Assembly: GCA_937877765.1 (NCBI GenBank)
Contig: CALGBN010000466.1
Coordinates: 1-7,026, forward strand
Direction: 5' to 3'
Source of the DNA: Candidatus Bathyarchaeota archaeon
GTDB lineage: Archaea > Thermoproteota > Bathyarchaeia > TCS64
Length of the DNA stretch: 7,026 bases
Numbering within the stretch: the first letter of the stretch is position 1; each line of letters starts with the position of its first letter. Below are positions 1 through 4,896 of the stretch, piece after piece. Made by a program: the position numbers and the translations under genes. The notes under the pieces are model-generated. The model was not told the origin of the DNA. It searched no databases and worked only from the letters and a program-made list of their open reading frames with translations.

Positions 1-70
1 AATGATACGGCGACCACCGAGATCTACACCGTCTAATTCGTCGGCAGCGTCAGATGTGTATAAGAGACAG
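1..70 (+). other. Illumina P5 + i5 index + Nextera read-1 adapter (artefact)
   Basis: This is not genomic DNA. Bases 1-29 are the Illumina P5 flow-cell sequence. Bases 30-37 (CGTCTAAT) fit an 8-nt i5 index. Bases 38-70 are the Nextera read-1 adapter, ending in the 19-bp Tn5 mosaic end AGATGTGTATAAGAGACAG at 52-70. Genomic sequence starts at 71. Any reading frame crossing this point is a chimera, including the minus-strand frame that ends in residues translated from the adapter. Confidence 0.99.
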
Positions 71-498
71 ACCCTATGGTGATCAGTGATGAGGTCGCAC
101 GAACAAAGGGATTGATGCAACTAGAGGACAGCGCAGTCACTTGTAGGTTTAACACGAGGATGAACCACAAGCGCCTCGCTGAGGCTATCTCCGCTGCTAC
201 AGGTTGGGATATGAGTCCAGAGGAGGCTTGGGATATTGGGCGACGAGCCGTGAACTTGTTGAGAGCTTTCAACCTGCAAACAGGCATATCAAAAGAATAC
301 GATAGACCATCACCGCGTTATGGCTCTACACCAATTGACGGACCAACAGAGGGCGTAAGCATCATGCCCCACTGGGATAGAATGCTGGAAAACTATTACG
401 AGAAGATGGGCTGGAACAGCGAAGGTGTACCCACTGAAAAAACGCTTTCAACTCTTGGTTTAGAATGGGTCTCCGATGATCTAGCGAAACTAGAATAG
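71..498 (+). CDS. Aldehyde:ferredoxin oxidoreductase, C-terminal fragment
   Basis: This is the last ~142 codons of a tungsten/molybdopterin aldehyde:ferredoxin oxidoreductase family protein (usually ~600 residues). Such enzymes oxidise aldehydes to carboxylic acids and reduce ferredoxin in the cytoplasm of anaerobes. The fragment enters at the left genomic edge (first full codon at 73). The ATG at 76 is an internal methionine, not the start. Numbering from that Met, Asp18 and Cys23 form a D-x4-C pair in a D-S-x-V-x-C context. This fits the conserved Asp/Cys near the C-terminus of the family, where the Cys is the fourth [4Fe-4S] ligand. After it come the helical block R-x-x-N-L-L-R-A-F-N and the closing pattern L-x-x-Y-Y-x-x-x-G-W then G-V-P-T-x-x-x-L-x-x-L-G-L, both typical of the family. 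The substrate cannot be told from this part. The stop overlaps the convergent EamA gene by 9 nt. Confidence 0.92.
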
Positions 499-915
499 GA
501 GCACAAGTCCACCTATCACAATTAGGAGTGTACCTATTCCACTCCTCAGTGTAACTGGTTCTCCGAAGAATAACGCTGCGATTATCACAGTGAGCAGTGG
601 ATATGTAGCTACTAGGCTTGCACTGAGGGCTGCTCCAGACTTGTTAATAGCCGTATAATAGAGGTAATGCCCAATTGCGAAGCTAACAACTCCCGCTAAT
701 CCATAGAGCATTCCACTGCGACTCAAAACCGCCCCAGTGATTCTGCCACTAACTGCAAGATAAACCAAGAATATTGCACCAGCGGCAACACAGCCTATGC
801 CTGTTCCCGTCATGGGATCAACGCCATCACCTGCAGCTTTTACAATAATCGCTTCAAATCCCCAACAGATAACAGCAAGTAACGCATAAACCCAGCCTTC
901 CAAATAATTCACCAC
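490..915 (-). CDS. Half-size EamA/DMT-type membrane transporter
   Basis: This is a 141-residue membrane protein with about five hydrophobic segments (roughly residues 7-27, 36-56, 69-89, 95-116 and 123-141). It has one EamA unit, where most drug/metabolite transporter family members have two, so it would be expected to dimerise. Family signs are the tryptophan in the first helix (C-W-G-F, 17-20) and the G-E-P turn before the last helix (118-120), followed by a glycine-rich segment. Single-domain proteins of this size and layout (COG2510-like) are common in archaea. The substrate is unknown. The start is GTG at 913-915: an in-frame stop at 919-921 leaves no longer option, and a GTGAT stretch (minus strand, 922-918) five bases upstream can serve as ribosome binding site. 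It ends tail-to-tail with the AOR gene, overlapping by 9 nt. Confidence 0.88.
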   Translation of the reverse strand: MVNYLEGWVYALLAVICWGFEAIIVKAAGDGVDPMTGTGIGCVAAGAIFLVYLAVSGRITGAVLSRSGMLYGLAGVVSFAIGHYLYYTAINKSGAALSASLVATYPLLTVIIAALFFGEPVTLRSGIGTLLIVIGGLVLLF

Positions 916-917
916 AC

Positions 918-922
918 ATCAC
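918..922 (-). promoter_or_regulatory. Ribosome binding site for the EamA gene
   Basis: The minus strand reads GTGAT, then five bases, then the GTG start. GTGAT is part of the archaeal Shine-Dalgarno consensus GGAGGTGATC. It supports GTG at 915 as the start. Confidence 0.45.
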
Positions 923-961
923 ATGCCTCTATTAGATTCAAGTTTTGTGATCACTCGACAT

Positions 962-970
962 CGTTTTATC
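962..970 (+). promoter_or_regulatory. Putative archaeal TATA box for the aldolase gene
   Basis: A TTTTAT stretch at 964-969 is centred ~25 bp upstream of the ATG at 992. That is the distance expected from TATA box to transcription start in archaea, so the transcript would begin at or next to the start codon. There is no Shine-Dalgarno sequence before the ATG, which fits a leaderless mRNA. The element is a weak match on its own. An 8-bp perfect palindrome GTGATCAC at 947-954 lies just upstream and could be an operator or chance. Confidence 0.4.
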
Positions 971-991
971 CCCAGAAAACACCATTTACTC

Positions 992-1789
992 ATGAAGAAC
1001 CTAGTAAAACGAAAACTCAAAGCCGGAAAACCAGCCCTCGGAACATGGGTAACAGTAGGACACCCCGATATGACAATGTATCTCGCTGACATGGGATGGG
1101 ACTGGCTAGTATGCGATATGGAACACAGTGCCTTTGGCCCAGAAACATACCACTTCATGGTCCAGAGCATGCTCTGGGGACGAGACAAATGCATGCCAAT
1201 GTGCAGAATCCCATGGACAGATCTCATCTGGATCAAAAAGGTGATGGATGCCGGCGCTACAGGCATCGTGAGTCCAAGAATCGAGACCAAGGAACAAGCA
1301 AAAGAGATGGTCAAACTCATGAAATATCCCCCATGGGGAGAAAGAGGAGCCGGACCAAGACTCGCGGCCTTCCGGGACCCAGACTACTTCAAGACAGCAA
1401 ACGATGAGACTCTCGTAGTAGTTATGATCGAGACAGCAAAAGGAGTTGAAAACATCGAGGAGATATTCAGCGTGGAGGGCGTTGACGCCTGCTTCGTAGG
1501 TCCAAGCGACCTAAGCCTAGACATGGGCATCCACAAGGACTACACCAACCCCAAGTTCCTAAAAACCCTAGACAGGATAGTTGAGGCTGGACGAGACGCT
1601 GGAGTAGCACCGGGTATGCACTGCTTCACCACTCCGGGGCCAACAAACATCAACGAGGCGCTGAAACGTGGATTCCTGTTCTGTGCGGTAAACAGTGACT
1701 CTGCTTATCTACGGAATGGTGTTAACGCTGCCTTTGATCATATTAAAGGCTGGAAACCGGGTGAAGCCGGGAAAGAGGTTGATCTCTAA
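992..1789 (+). CDS. HpcH/HpaI family class II (metal-dependent) aldolase
   Basis: This is a 265-residue TIM-barrel enzyme of the HpcH/HpaI aldolase / citrate lyase beta family. Such enzymes cleave or form 2-keto-hydroxy acids, releasing pyruvate and an aldehyde, with a divalent metal. Landmarks are D-M-E-H at 42-45 with His45 as the catalytic His, R-I-P-W at 72-75 with Arg72 as the pyruvate-binding Arg, M-I-E at 145-147 with Glu147 as metal ligand, and G-P-S-D at 170-173 with Asp173 as metal ligand. The glycine/arginine loop G-E-R-G-A-G-P-R (116-123) is also typical. All expected catalytic residues are present. The exact substrate is open. The frame is open back to an ATG at 923, but the family N-terminus (M-K-N-x-x-K-x-K-L-K-A-G-K) begins at 992, and a TATA-like box sits at leaderless distance. 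It overlaps the convergent PLP enzyme gene by 4 nt. Confidence 0.93.
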   Translation: MKNLVKRKLKAGKPALGTWVTVGHPDMTMYLADMGWDWLVCDMEHSAFGPETYHFMVQSMLWGRDKCMPMCRIPWTDLIWIKKVMDAGATGIVSPRIETKEQAKEMVKLMKYPPWGERGAGPRLAAFRDPDYFKTANDETLVVVMIETAKGVENIEEIFSVEGVDACFVGPSDLSLDMGIHKDYTNPKFLKTLDRIVEAGRDAGVAPGMHCFTTPGPTNINEALKRGFLFCAVNSDSAYLRNGVNAAFDHIKGWKPGEAGKEVDL

Positions 1790-2883
1790 CCCTTCCAAGT
1801 TTCTTCTTGAACTGGTTCTGTGAAGTATTTGTGGAATTTCTTTGGTAATGTCTTGTAGTCTATTGTGGCTGCTTTTTCTGATAGGTCCACTGAGTTGTAT
1901 GTGTTCCAGAAAAGTATCGTGGAATTTGATTTTCCCTGTTTCTTTAGCCAGTCTAAACCGCCGCCTAATGCCTTCCCTGTGTATGTATGCTCTAGTTCAA
2001 TATCTTCAAGTTCCCGCATATCATTAACGCATTGGCAGCCTAAATCAGTGAATGCGGCATAGTCCTCACCTAGGTAATCTCCTAAAAGAATTAGTTCTTC
2101 TTCAGATACATCAACGCTGGGCACCGTAGAATCATATTTTTTCATAAGCTTAATGATGTCCCCAATCATACGCTTCATACGCCACTTGGTAACGAGCCAA
2201 GGATAAGCTACCCTAACAGCTACTATCTTAGTTTTTAATCCAGCTAGTATACAGCCGAGTTGCAGTCCCGCGCTTGTGCCAATTGAGCCACAAGCAGCGA
2301 TAATATAATCAGGCTCTGGGCACTCTCCGTTTTCAATCTGCTTCTTAAGTTCAAACCCGGCGTTTACAAACCCCATGTTTCCTATTGGGCTACTTGCCCC
2401 CGCTGTGACGAAGTATGGTTTTCCCCCGTTTAGCATTGAGCCTATGTACTCTCCGGCGAACGAGAGTATCTCTGATAGAGTGTCTTTGGTGTATACCAGT
2501 TTGATATCATAATATTTGTCAAGTAGAAGGTTTTTGCGAACATATTTCGCGTTAGCTTGATCCATCATGATACCTGTAACCTTGAAACCCAGTTCATGTC
2601 CAAAGATACCCGTAGCTAATACCTGATTACTACCCGCTCCCCCCAGCGTGATTAGCGTCCTTTTCCCCTTTTTCTGGGCATCAGCCAACATGTATTCAAG
2701 TTTTCTAACCTTGTTTCCACCATAGACAGGGCTTGAACGATCATCCCGTTTGATATAGAGATCCGTGAACCCCCGTGCTTCGCCCATCTTCTCCAGTTTC
2801 TCGACTCTCGTGGGATATGAGCCGAGACTTATCCACGGTATCTTCTCTAGACCCGGAAAAAATTCATTGATTACTGGCTTCAA
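1786..2883 (-). CDS. PLP-dependent enzyme, D-cysteine desulfhydrase/ACC deaminase-like
   Basis: This is a 365-residue fold-type II PLP enzyme related to D-cysteine desulfhydrase (DCyD) and 1-aminocyclopropane-1-carboxylate (ACC) deaminase. It carries the cofactor lysine motif Y-G-G-N-K-V-R-K-L-E (Lys58), the S-N-Q loop after a G-G (81-87; Ser85 is the likely catalytic Ser), the phosphate-binding loop G-S-I-G-T-S-A-G (199-206) and Y-T-G-K-A (301-305). The residues disagree on subfamily. From memory, S-N-Q is ACC deaminase-like while Y-T-G-K is DCyD-like. The usual Gln before Ser-Asn is Gly84, and the usual H-x-G-G near the C-terminus reads W-N-T-Y-N (326-330). I therefore do not assign a substrate. 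The start is TTG at 2883, the only upstream candidate before an in-frame TAG at 2899-2901, and a TATA-like box lies ~28 bp upstream. The gene lies 33 nt downstream of the regulator gene on the same strand. Confidence 0.88.
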   Translation of the reverse strand: MKPVINEFFPGLEKIPWISLGSYPTRVEKLEKMGEARGFTDLYIKRDDRSSPVYGGNKVRKLEYMLADAQKKGKRTLITLGGAGSNQVLATGIFGHELGFKVTGIMMDQANAKYVRKNLLLDKYYDIKLVYTKDTLSEILSFAGEYIGSMLNGGKPYFVTAGASSPIGNMGFVNAGFELKKQIENGECPEPDYIIAACGSIGTSAGLQLGCILAGLKTKIVAVRVAYPWLVTKWRMKRMIGDIIKLMKKYDSTVPSVDVSEEELILLGDYLGEDYAAFTDLGCQCVNDMRELEDIELEHTYTGKALGGGLDWLKKQGKSNSTILFWNTYNSVDLSEKAATIDYKTLPKKFHKYFTEPVQEETWKG

Positions 2884-2908
2884 TTCATTATAATCTAACT
2901 AATTATGG

Positions 2909-2914
2909 TTATAA
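2909..2914 (-). promoter_or_regulatory. Putative TATA box for the PLP enzyme gene
   Basis: TTATAA lies in the 33-bp gap after the DUF134 gene, centred ~28 bp upstream of the TTG start at 2883. No Shine-Dalgarno sequence is visible, so a leaderless or near-leaderless transcript is plausible. Readthrough from the DUF134 gene is the alternative. Confidence 0.4.
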
Positions 2915-2916
2915 CA

Positions 2917-3234
2917 CTAGCGAGCACGCTCAGGCGGCTCAGCTATCTCAATCCTATGCCCCTCAACGAGTGCCAACGCGATTTTTCTTCTTCCCCTCTG
3001 CAAGAGCCTCCAGATGGTGCCTCTGCTTACTCCCATCCGTTCTCCTGCTTCTTCTTGATTAAGATTTTCGAGGTCTGCGAGTCTTATGGCTTCTAGTTCT
3101 GCTGGTTCTATTTGGATTGGTTCTCCGTTGGCTTGTGGTTCTGGGTTGAATGCTTTGATTTTTGTTGTGTGGTTTATGTATACGGGGTTGGGAATTCTTC
3201 CGTATCTACCTCTTCTTCGTCTTCCTCGCATCAT
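2917..3234 (-). CDS. DUF134/UPF0251 family helix-turn-helix regulator
   Basis: This is a 105-residue predicted DNA-binding protein of the UPF0251/DUF134 family, which is found in archaea and anaerobic bacteria and is often encoded beside NifX-type genes. The N-terminus is very basic (M-M-R-G-R-R-R-R-G-R, then Y-G-R-I-P). The family core is E-L-E-A-I-R-L-A-D-L-E-N-L-N-Q-E-E-A (46-63), followed by a sigma-like helix-turn-helix around 58-82 (E-R-M-G-V-S-R-G-T-I-W-R-L-L) and R-R-K-I-A-x-A-L-V-E-G. Two tandem ATGs occur at 3234 and 3231, and either could be used. A TTG at 3315 would extend the frame by 27 residues, but that runs through the TATA box and operator-like repeats and does not look like the family. 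It is divergent from the DUF5320-like gene and probably regulates that promoter and its own; this is inferred from position. No metal-binding Cys cluster is present. Confidence 0.93.
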   Translation of the reverse strand: MMRGRRRRGRYGRIPNPVYINHTTKIKAFNPEPQANGEPIQIEPAELEAIRLADLENLNQEEAGERMGVSRGTIWRLLQRGRRKIALALVEGHRIEIAEPPERAR

Positions 3235-3244
3235 AGTGTTATTA

Positions 3245-3258
3245 TGTGCATTATCACA
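3245..3258 (+). promoter_or_regulatory. Operator-like repeat, copy 1
   Basis: TGTGCATTATCACA is an imperfect palindrome (TGTG-N6-CACA). It matches copies 2 and 3 to the shared pattern YGTGCAWWWNCACA. It lies between the TATA box and the DUF134 start, so bound protein would block DUF134 transcription. Confidence 0.55.
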
Positions 3259-3259
3259 A

Positions 3260-3269
3260 TATTTAAATA
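3260..3269. promoter_or_regulatory. Symmetric TATA box of a divergent promoter
   Basis: TATTTAAATA is its own reverse complement and a strong archaeal TATA box, so it could serve both directions. On the minus strand its centre is ~30 bp from the DUF134 ATG at 3234, which would give an almost leaderless mRNA. On the plus strand the expected start near 3291 leaves a ~40-nt leader before the DUF5320-like ATG at 3331, with an AAAGGA-type ribosome binding stretch. Operator-like repeats flank it on both sides. Confidence 0.65.
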
Positions 3270-3273
3270 ATTC

Positions 3274-3287
3274 CGTGCAATAACACA
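3274..3287 (+). promoter_or_regulatory. Operator-like repeat, copy 2
   Basis: CGTGCAATAACACA matches copy 1 at 11 of 14 positions and in the same orientation, 29 bp further on. It sits between the TATA box and the expected plus-strand transcription start. Confidence 0.55.
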
Positions 3288-3297
3288 CAATAACAAA

Positions 3298-3313
3298 GTG
3301 TGCAAATGCACAC
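3298..3313. promoter_or_regulatory. Operator-like repeat, copy 3 (perfect palindrome)
   Basis: GTGTGCAAATGCACAC has perfect 7-bp arms around AA. Its inner 14 bases (3299-3312) match the pattern of copies 1 and 2, with 25 bp from the start of copy 2. It lies in the predicted 5' leader of the DUF5320-like gene. It could also form a small RNA hairpin, but the repeat pattern favours a DNA-binding site. Confidence 0.55.
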
Positions 3314-3330
3314 AAAGGAAAGAAAAGAAA

Positions 3331-3684
3331 ATGAGATACGGAAGAAGAAACCGATACCCCGGCAACGGACCATTCAGCGACTTACCCCCAAACCAACGCC
3401 CAGGCTTCCTCTACGGAGGCGGAAGAGGACGCGGATTCAGGGGAACAGACCCCACAAAATGCGCCAGATTCCCATGGCTCCAAAGATGGTGGTGGGCAAA
3501 CCCTGATGCATCCGTTGACCCAAACACAGCAGGAGCGGCCCCGGTCGCACCCCTGGCATCAATGATGCCACAGGCACCGACAAACGAAAAAGAGTTCCTA
3601 GAGAGCCAGCTAGACTATCTAGCAAAGGAGATGGAACAACTCAAGAGTCGGCTAGAGGAATTGGGTGAGACAGAAACCCAATAA
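3331..3684 (+). CDS. DUF5320-like small protein, Gly/Arg/Trp-rich with coiled-coil tail
   Basis: This 117-residue protein is of the type often annotated DUF5320 beside NifX and ferredoxin-MinD genes; the family name is from memory. The function is unknown. It has a basic, glycine-rich head (residues 1-40, with P-G-N-G-P-F-x-D-L-P-P and G-G-G-R-G-R-G-F-R-G), then a C-A-R-F-P-W-L-Q-R-W-W-W segment (44-55) with the only cysteine (Cys44), a proline/alanine linker (56-83), and a charged coiled-coil helix (about 84-111). It has no signal peptide or membrane span, so it is likely cytoplasmic. The ATG at 3331 is preferred: a GTG at 3298 lies inside operator-like copy 3 and adds an unrelated lysine-rich stretch. 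It is followed 27 nt later by a NifX-type gene on the same strand, a likely two-gene operon. The coiled coil suggests oligomerisation or partner binding, which is an inference. Confidence 0.82.
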   Translation: MRYGRRNRYPGNGPFSDLPPNQRPGFLYGGGRGRGFRGTDPTKCARFPWLQRWWWANPDASVDPNTAGAAPVAPLASMMPQAPTNEKEFLESQLDYLAKEMEQLKSRLEELGETETQ

Positions 3685-3702
3685 ACATCCTAAACCCTTT
3701 TT

Positions 3703-3707
3703 GTGAT
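3703..3707 (+). promoter_or_regulatory. Ribosome binding site deciding the NifX-type start
   Basis: GTGAT ends four bases before the ATG at 3712 and matches part of the archaeal Shine-Dalgarno consensus. Its GTG is in frame and could be misread as the start codon. Confidence 0.5.
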
Positions 3708-3711
3708 AACT

Positions 3712-4047
3712 ATGAGAATCGCAGTACCATCAACGGGAAACCGAAAACTCAGCAACAAGATAGCAGATACTTTTTCACGCGCACCAATATTCACGATAGT
3801 AACAATAGAAGATAATCAAATCTCCTCCACAGATGTAATACCCAATCCCGGGGAGAAACTCGAACGAGGCGCAGGACCACTCGCTGCAAGAACACTCAAA
3901 GACAATAATATTGATGTCCTCCTGACCAATGATATGGGCCCCGGTGCAAAAAACATCCTTGAGACTCTCGGAATAGATATTTCTATTGTAGATAAAGAAA
4001 AATCTGTAAAAGAGTTAGTGGAAAATTATCTGGCATTAAAACAGTAG
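3712..4047 (+). CDS. NifX/NifB-type dinitrogenase iron-molybdenum cofactor domain protein
   Basis: This is a 111-residue single-domain protein of the NifX/NafY/NifB C-terminal type (Pfam Nitro_FeMo-Co), an RNase H-like fold that binds metal-sulfur clusters or their precursors. Signs are the start M-R-I-A-V-P-S-T-G, the F-S-R-A-P-I-F segment (21-27), G-A-G-P-L-A-A (53-59), then a strand and loop L-L-T-N-D-M-G-P-G-A (70-79) and L-G-I-D-I. It has no cysteine and no histidine, so any cluster would need other ligands or a partner. There are no nifHDK genes in the window, so a nitrogenase role is not implied. The ATG at 3712 is chosen over an in-frame GTG at 3703 because the family begins there and GTGAT can serve as ribosome binding site. 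It is probably co-transcribed with the DUF5320-like gene. The 3' end overlaps the convergent ATPase gene by 12 nt. Confidence 0.9.
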   Translation: MRIAVPSTGNRKLSNKIADTFSRAPIFTIVTIEDNQISSTDVIPNPGEKLERGAGPLAARTLKDNNIDVLLTNDMGPGAKNILETLGIDISIVDKEKSVKELVENYLALKQ

Positions 4048-4896
4048 ACTGCTGAATCGTTTCCAAGTCTCTACTATAGCCTTTGCGGCTGGTGAGTCTG
4101 GGCTAAACTCAACTATGGGTGTTCTCTGGACCATTGCCTTTGTTACTGTAGGGTCAAATGGTATCATTCCAAGTAGTTCGATGTTGTTTTCTTTACAGAA
4201 CTTTTTCAAGTCAGCACTATGTTCCTCGTTGATATCATACTTGTTCACGATAACATATGGCGTGATCTCAAAGTGCTCCAACAACTCCAGTGCACGTTTC
4301 AGGTCATGAATACCGCTTAAAGTAGGCTCCACAACCACAACAGAGGCATTAACATTAGCAATACTAGCAATAACAGGACAACCTATGCCCGGTGAGCCAT
4401 CAACAAGCACCAAGTCTTTCTCTTTTTCCTCGGCGATTTTGCTCGCGTTTTGCCGTACTTGAGTTACGAGTTTGCCGCTGTTTTCCATTCCCGGGGTTAG
4501 TCGTGCGTGGCTCATGGGTCCGTACTTGGTTTCGCTGATGTATGCGTGTCCCGAGACCCTTGGGTTGTATTCTATTGCTTCAACTGGGCAGTTTACTACA
4601 CAGACCTTACAGCCTTCACAATGGATTGGGTCAACGATATAATCCTCTATGGCGTTAAACCTGCATACCTCCACGCATTTTCCGCACTGTATGCATTTCT
4701 CAGGGTCGATGTATGCTACATTCAATCCCATGAACTCGTTGGTCTCTTTGATCTCTGGGTTAAGCAGTAGGTGTAGGTTGCTTGCATCAACATCGCAGTC
4801 CGCGAATACAGCGTTTTCGCTTAGCGTAGCGAAGCACGCGGTGATGGTTGTTTTTCCTGTTCCGCCTTTGCCGCTGAGAATTGTTACCTGTTTCAT
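4036..4896 (-). CDS. MinD-superfamily P-loop ATPase with inserted 2x[4Fe-4S] ferredoxin domain
   Basis: This is a 286-residue cytoplasmic ATPase (COG1149 type) of the MinD/Mrp/NifH superfamily. The deviant Walker A K-G-G-T-G-K-T-T is at 10-17. Two ferredoxin motifs follow: C-I-Q-C-G-K-C-V-E-V-C (Cys68, 71, 74, 78) and C-E-G-C-K-V-C-V-V-N-C-P (Cys93, 96, 99, 103), enough for two [4Fe-4S] clusters. Walker B is L-V-L-V-D-G-S-P-G-I-G-C-P-V with Asp166, and Cys173 is conserved in this family. ATP binding is probably coupled to electron or cluster transfer to the NifX-type partners; the family role is not firmly known. It is the last gene of the minus-strand operon. Its ATG overlaps the stop of the preceding paralogue (ATGA), and a strong GGAGG lies 7 nt upstream, so translational coupling is likely. 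Confidence 0.93.
   Translation of the reverse strand: MKQVTILSGKGGTGKTTITACFATLSENAVFADCDVDASNLHLLLNPEIKETNEFMGLNVAYIDPEKCIQCGKCVEVCRFNAIEDYIVDPIHCEGCKVCVVNCPVEAIEYNPRVSGHAYISETKYGPMSHARLTPGMENSGKLVTQVRQNASKIAEEKEKDLVLVDGSPGIGCPVIASIANVNASVVVVEPTLSGIHDLKRALELLEHFEITPYVIVNKYDINEEHSADLKKFCKENNIELLGMIPFDPTVTKAMVQRTPIVEFSPDSPAAKAIVETWKRFSSLLF

Noticed and set aside
33..287. Minus-strand open frame of 84 codons over the left edge
   Set aside because: It is antisense to the AOR fragment, and its C-terminal residues (S-Y-T-H-L-T-L-P-T) are translated Nextera adapter. No family resemblance.
923..991. Longer aldolase start at ATG 923
   Set aside because: The extra 23 residues do not match the family N-terminus and would cover the TATA-like box. 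ATG 992 fits family length and start.
919..1320. Minus-strand open frame of 133 codons inside the aldolase gene
   Set aside because: It is antisense to a well-conserved aldolase with all catalytic residues in the plus frame. The translation has no recognisable domain. The same holds for the shorter frames at 1096-1407 and 1106-1297.
3235..3315. Longer DUF134 protein starting at TTG 3315
   Set aside because: The extension translates the TATA box and the operator-like repeats and gives an unrelated Cys-rich stretch. The basic family N-terminus begins at the tandem ATGs.
3298..3330. Longer DUF5320-like protein starting at GTG 3298
   Set aside because: This GTG is the left arm of the perfect palindrome, and the added residues come from a purine-rich leader that looks like a ribosome binding region.
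3691..3702. T-tract (five T) between the DUF5320-like and NifX-type genes as a terminator
   Set aside because: It is too short for a convincing archaeal terminator and lies in a 27-nt gap of a probable operon. Partial attenuation cannot be excluded.
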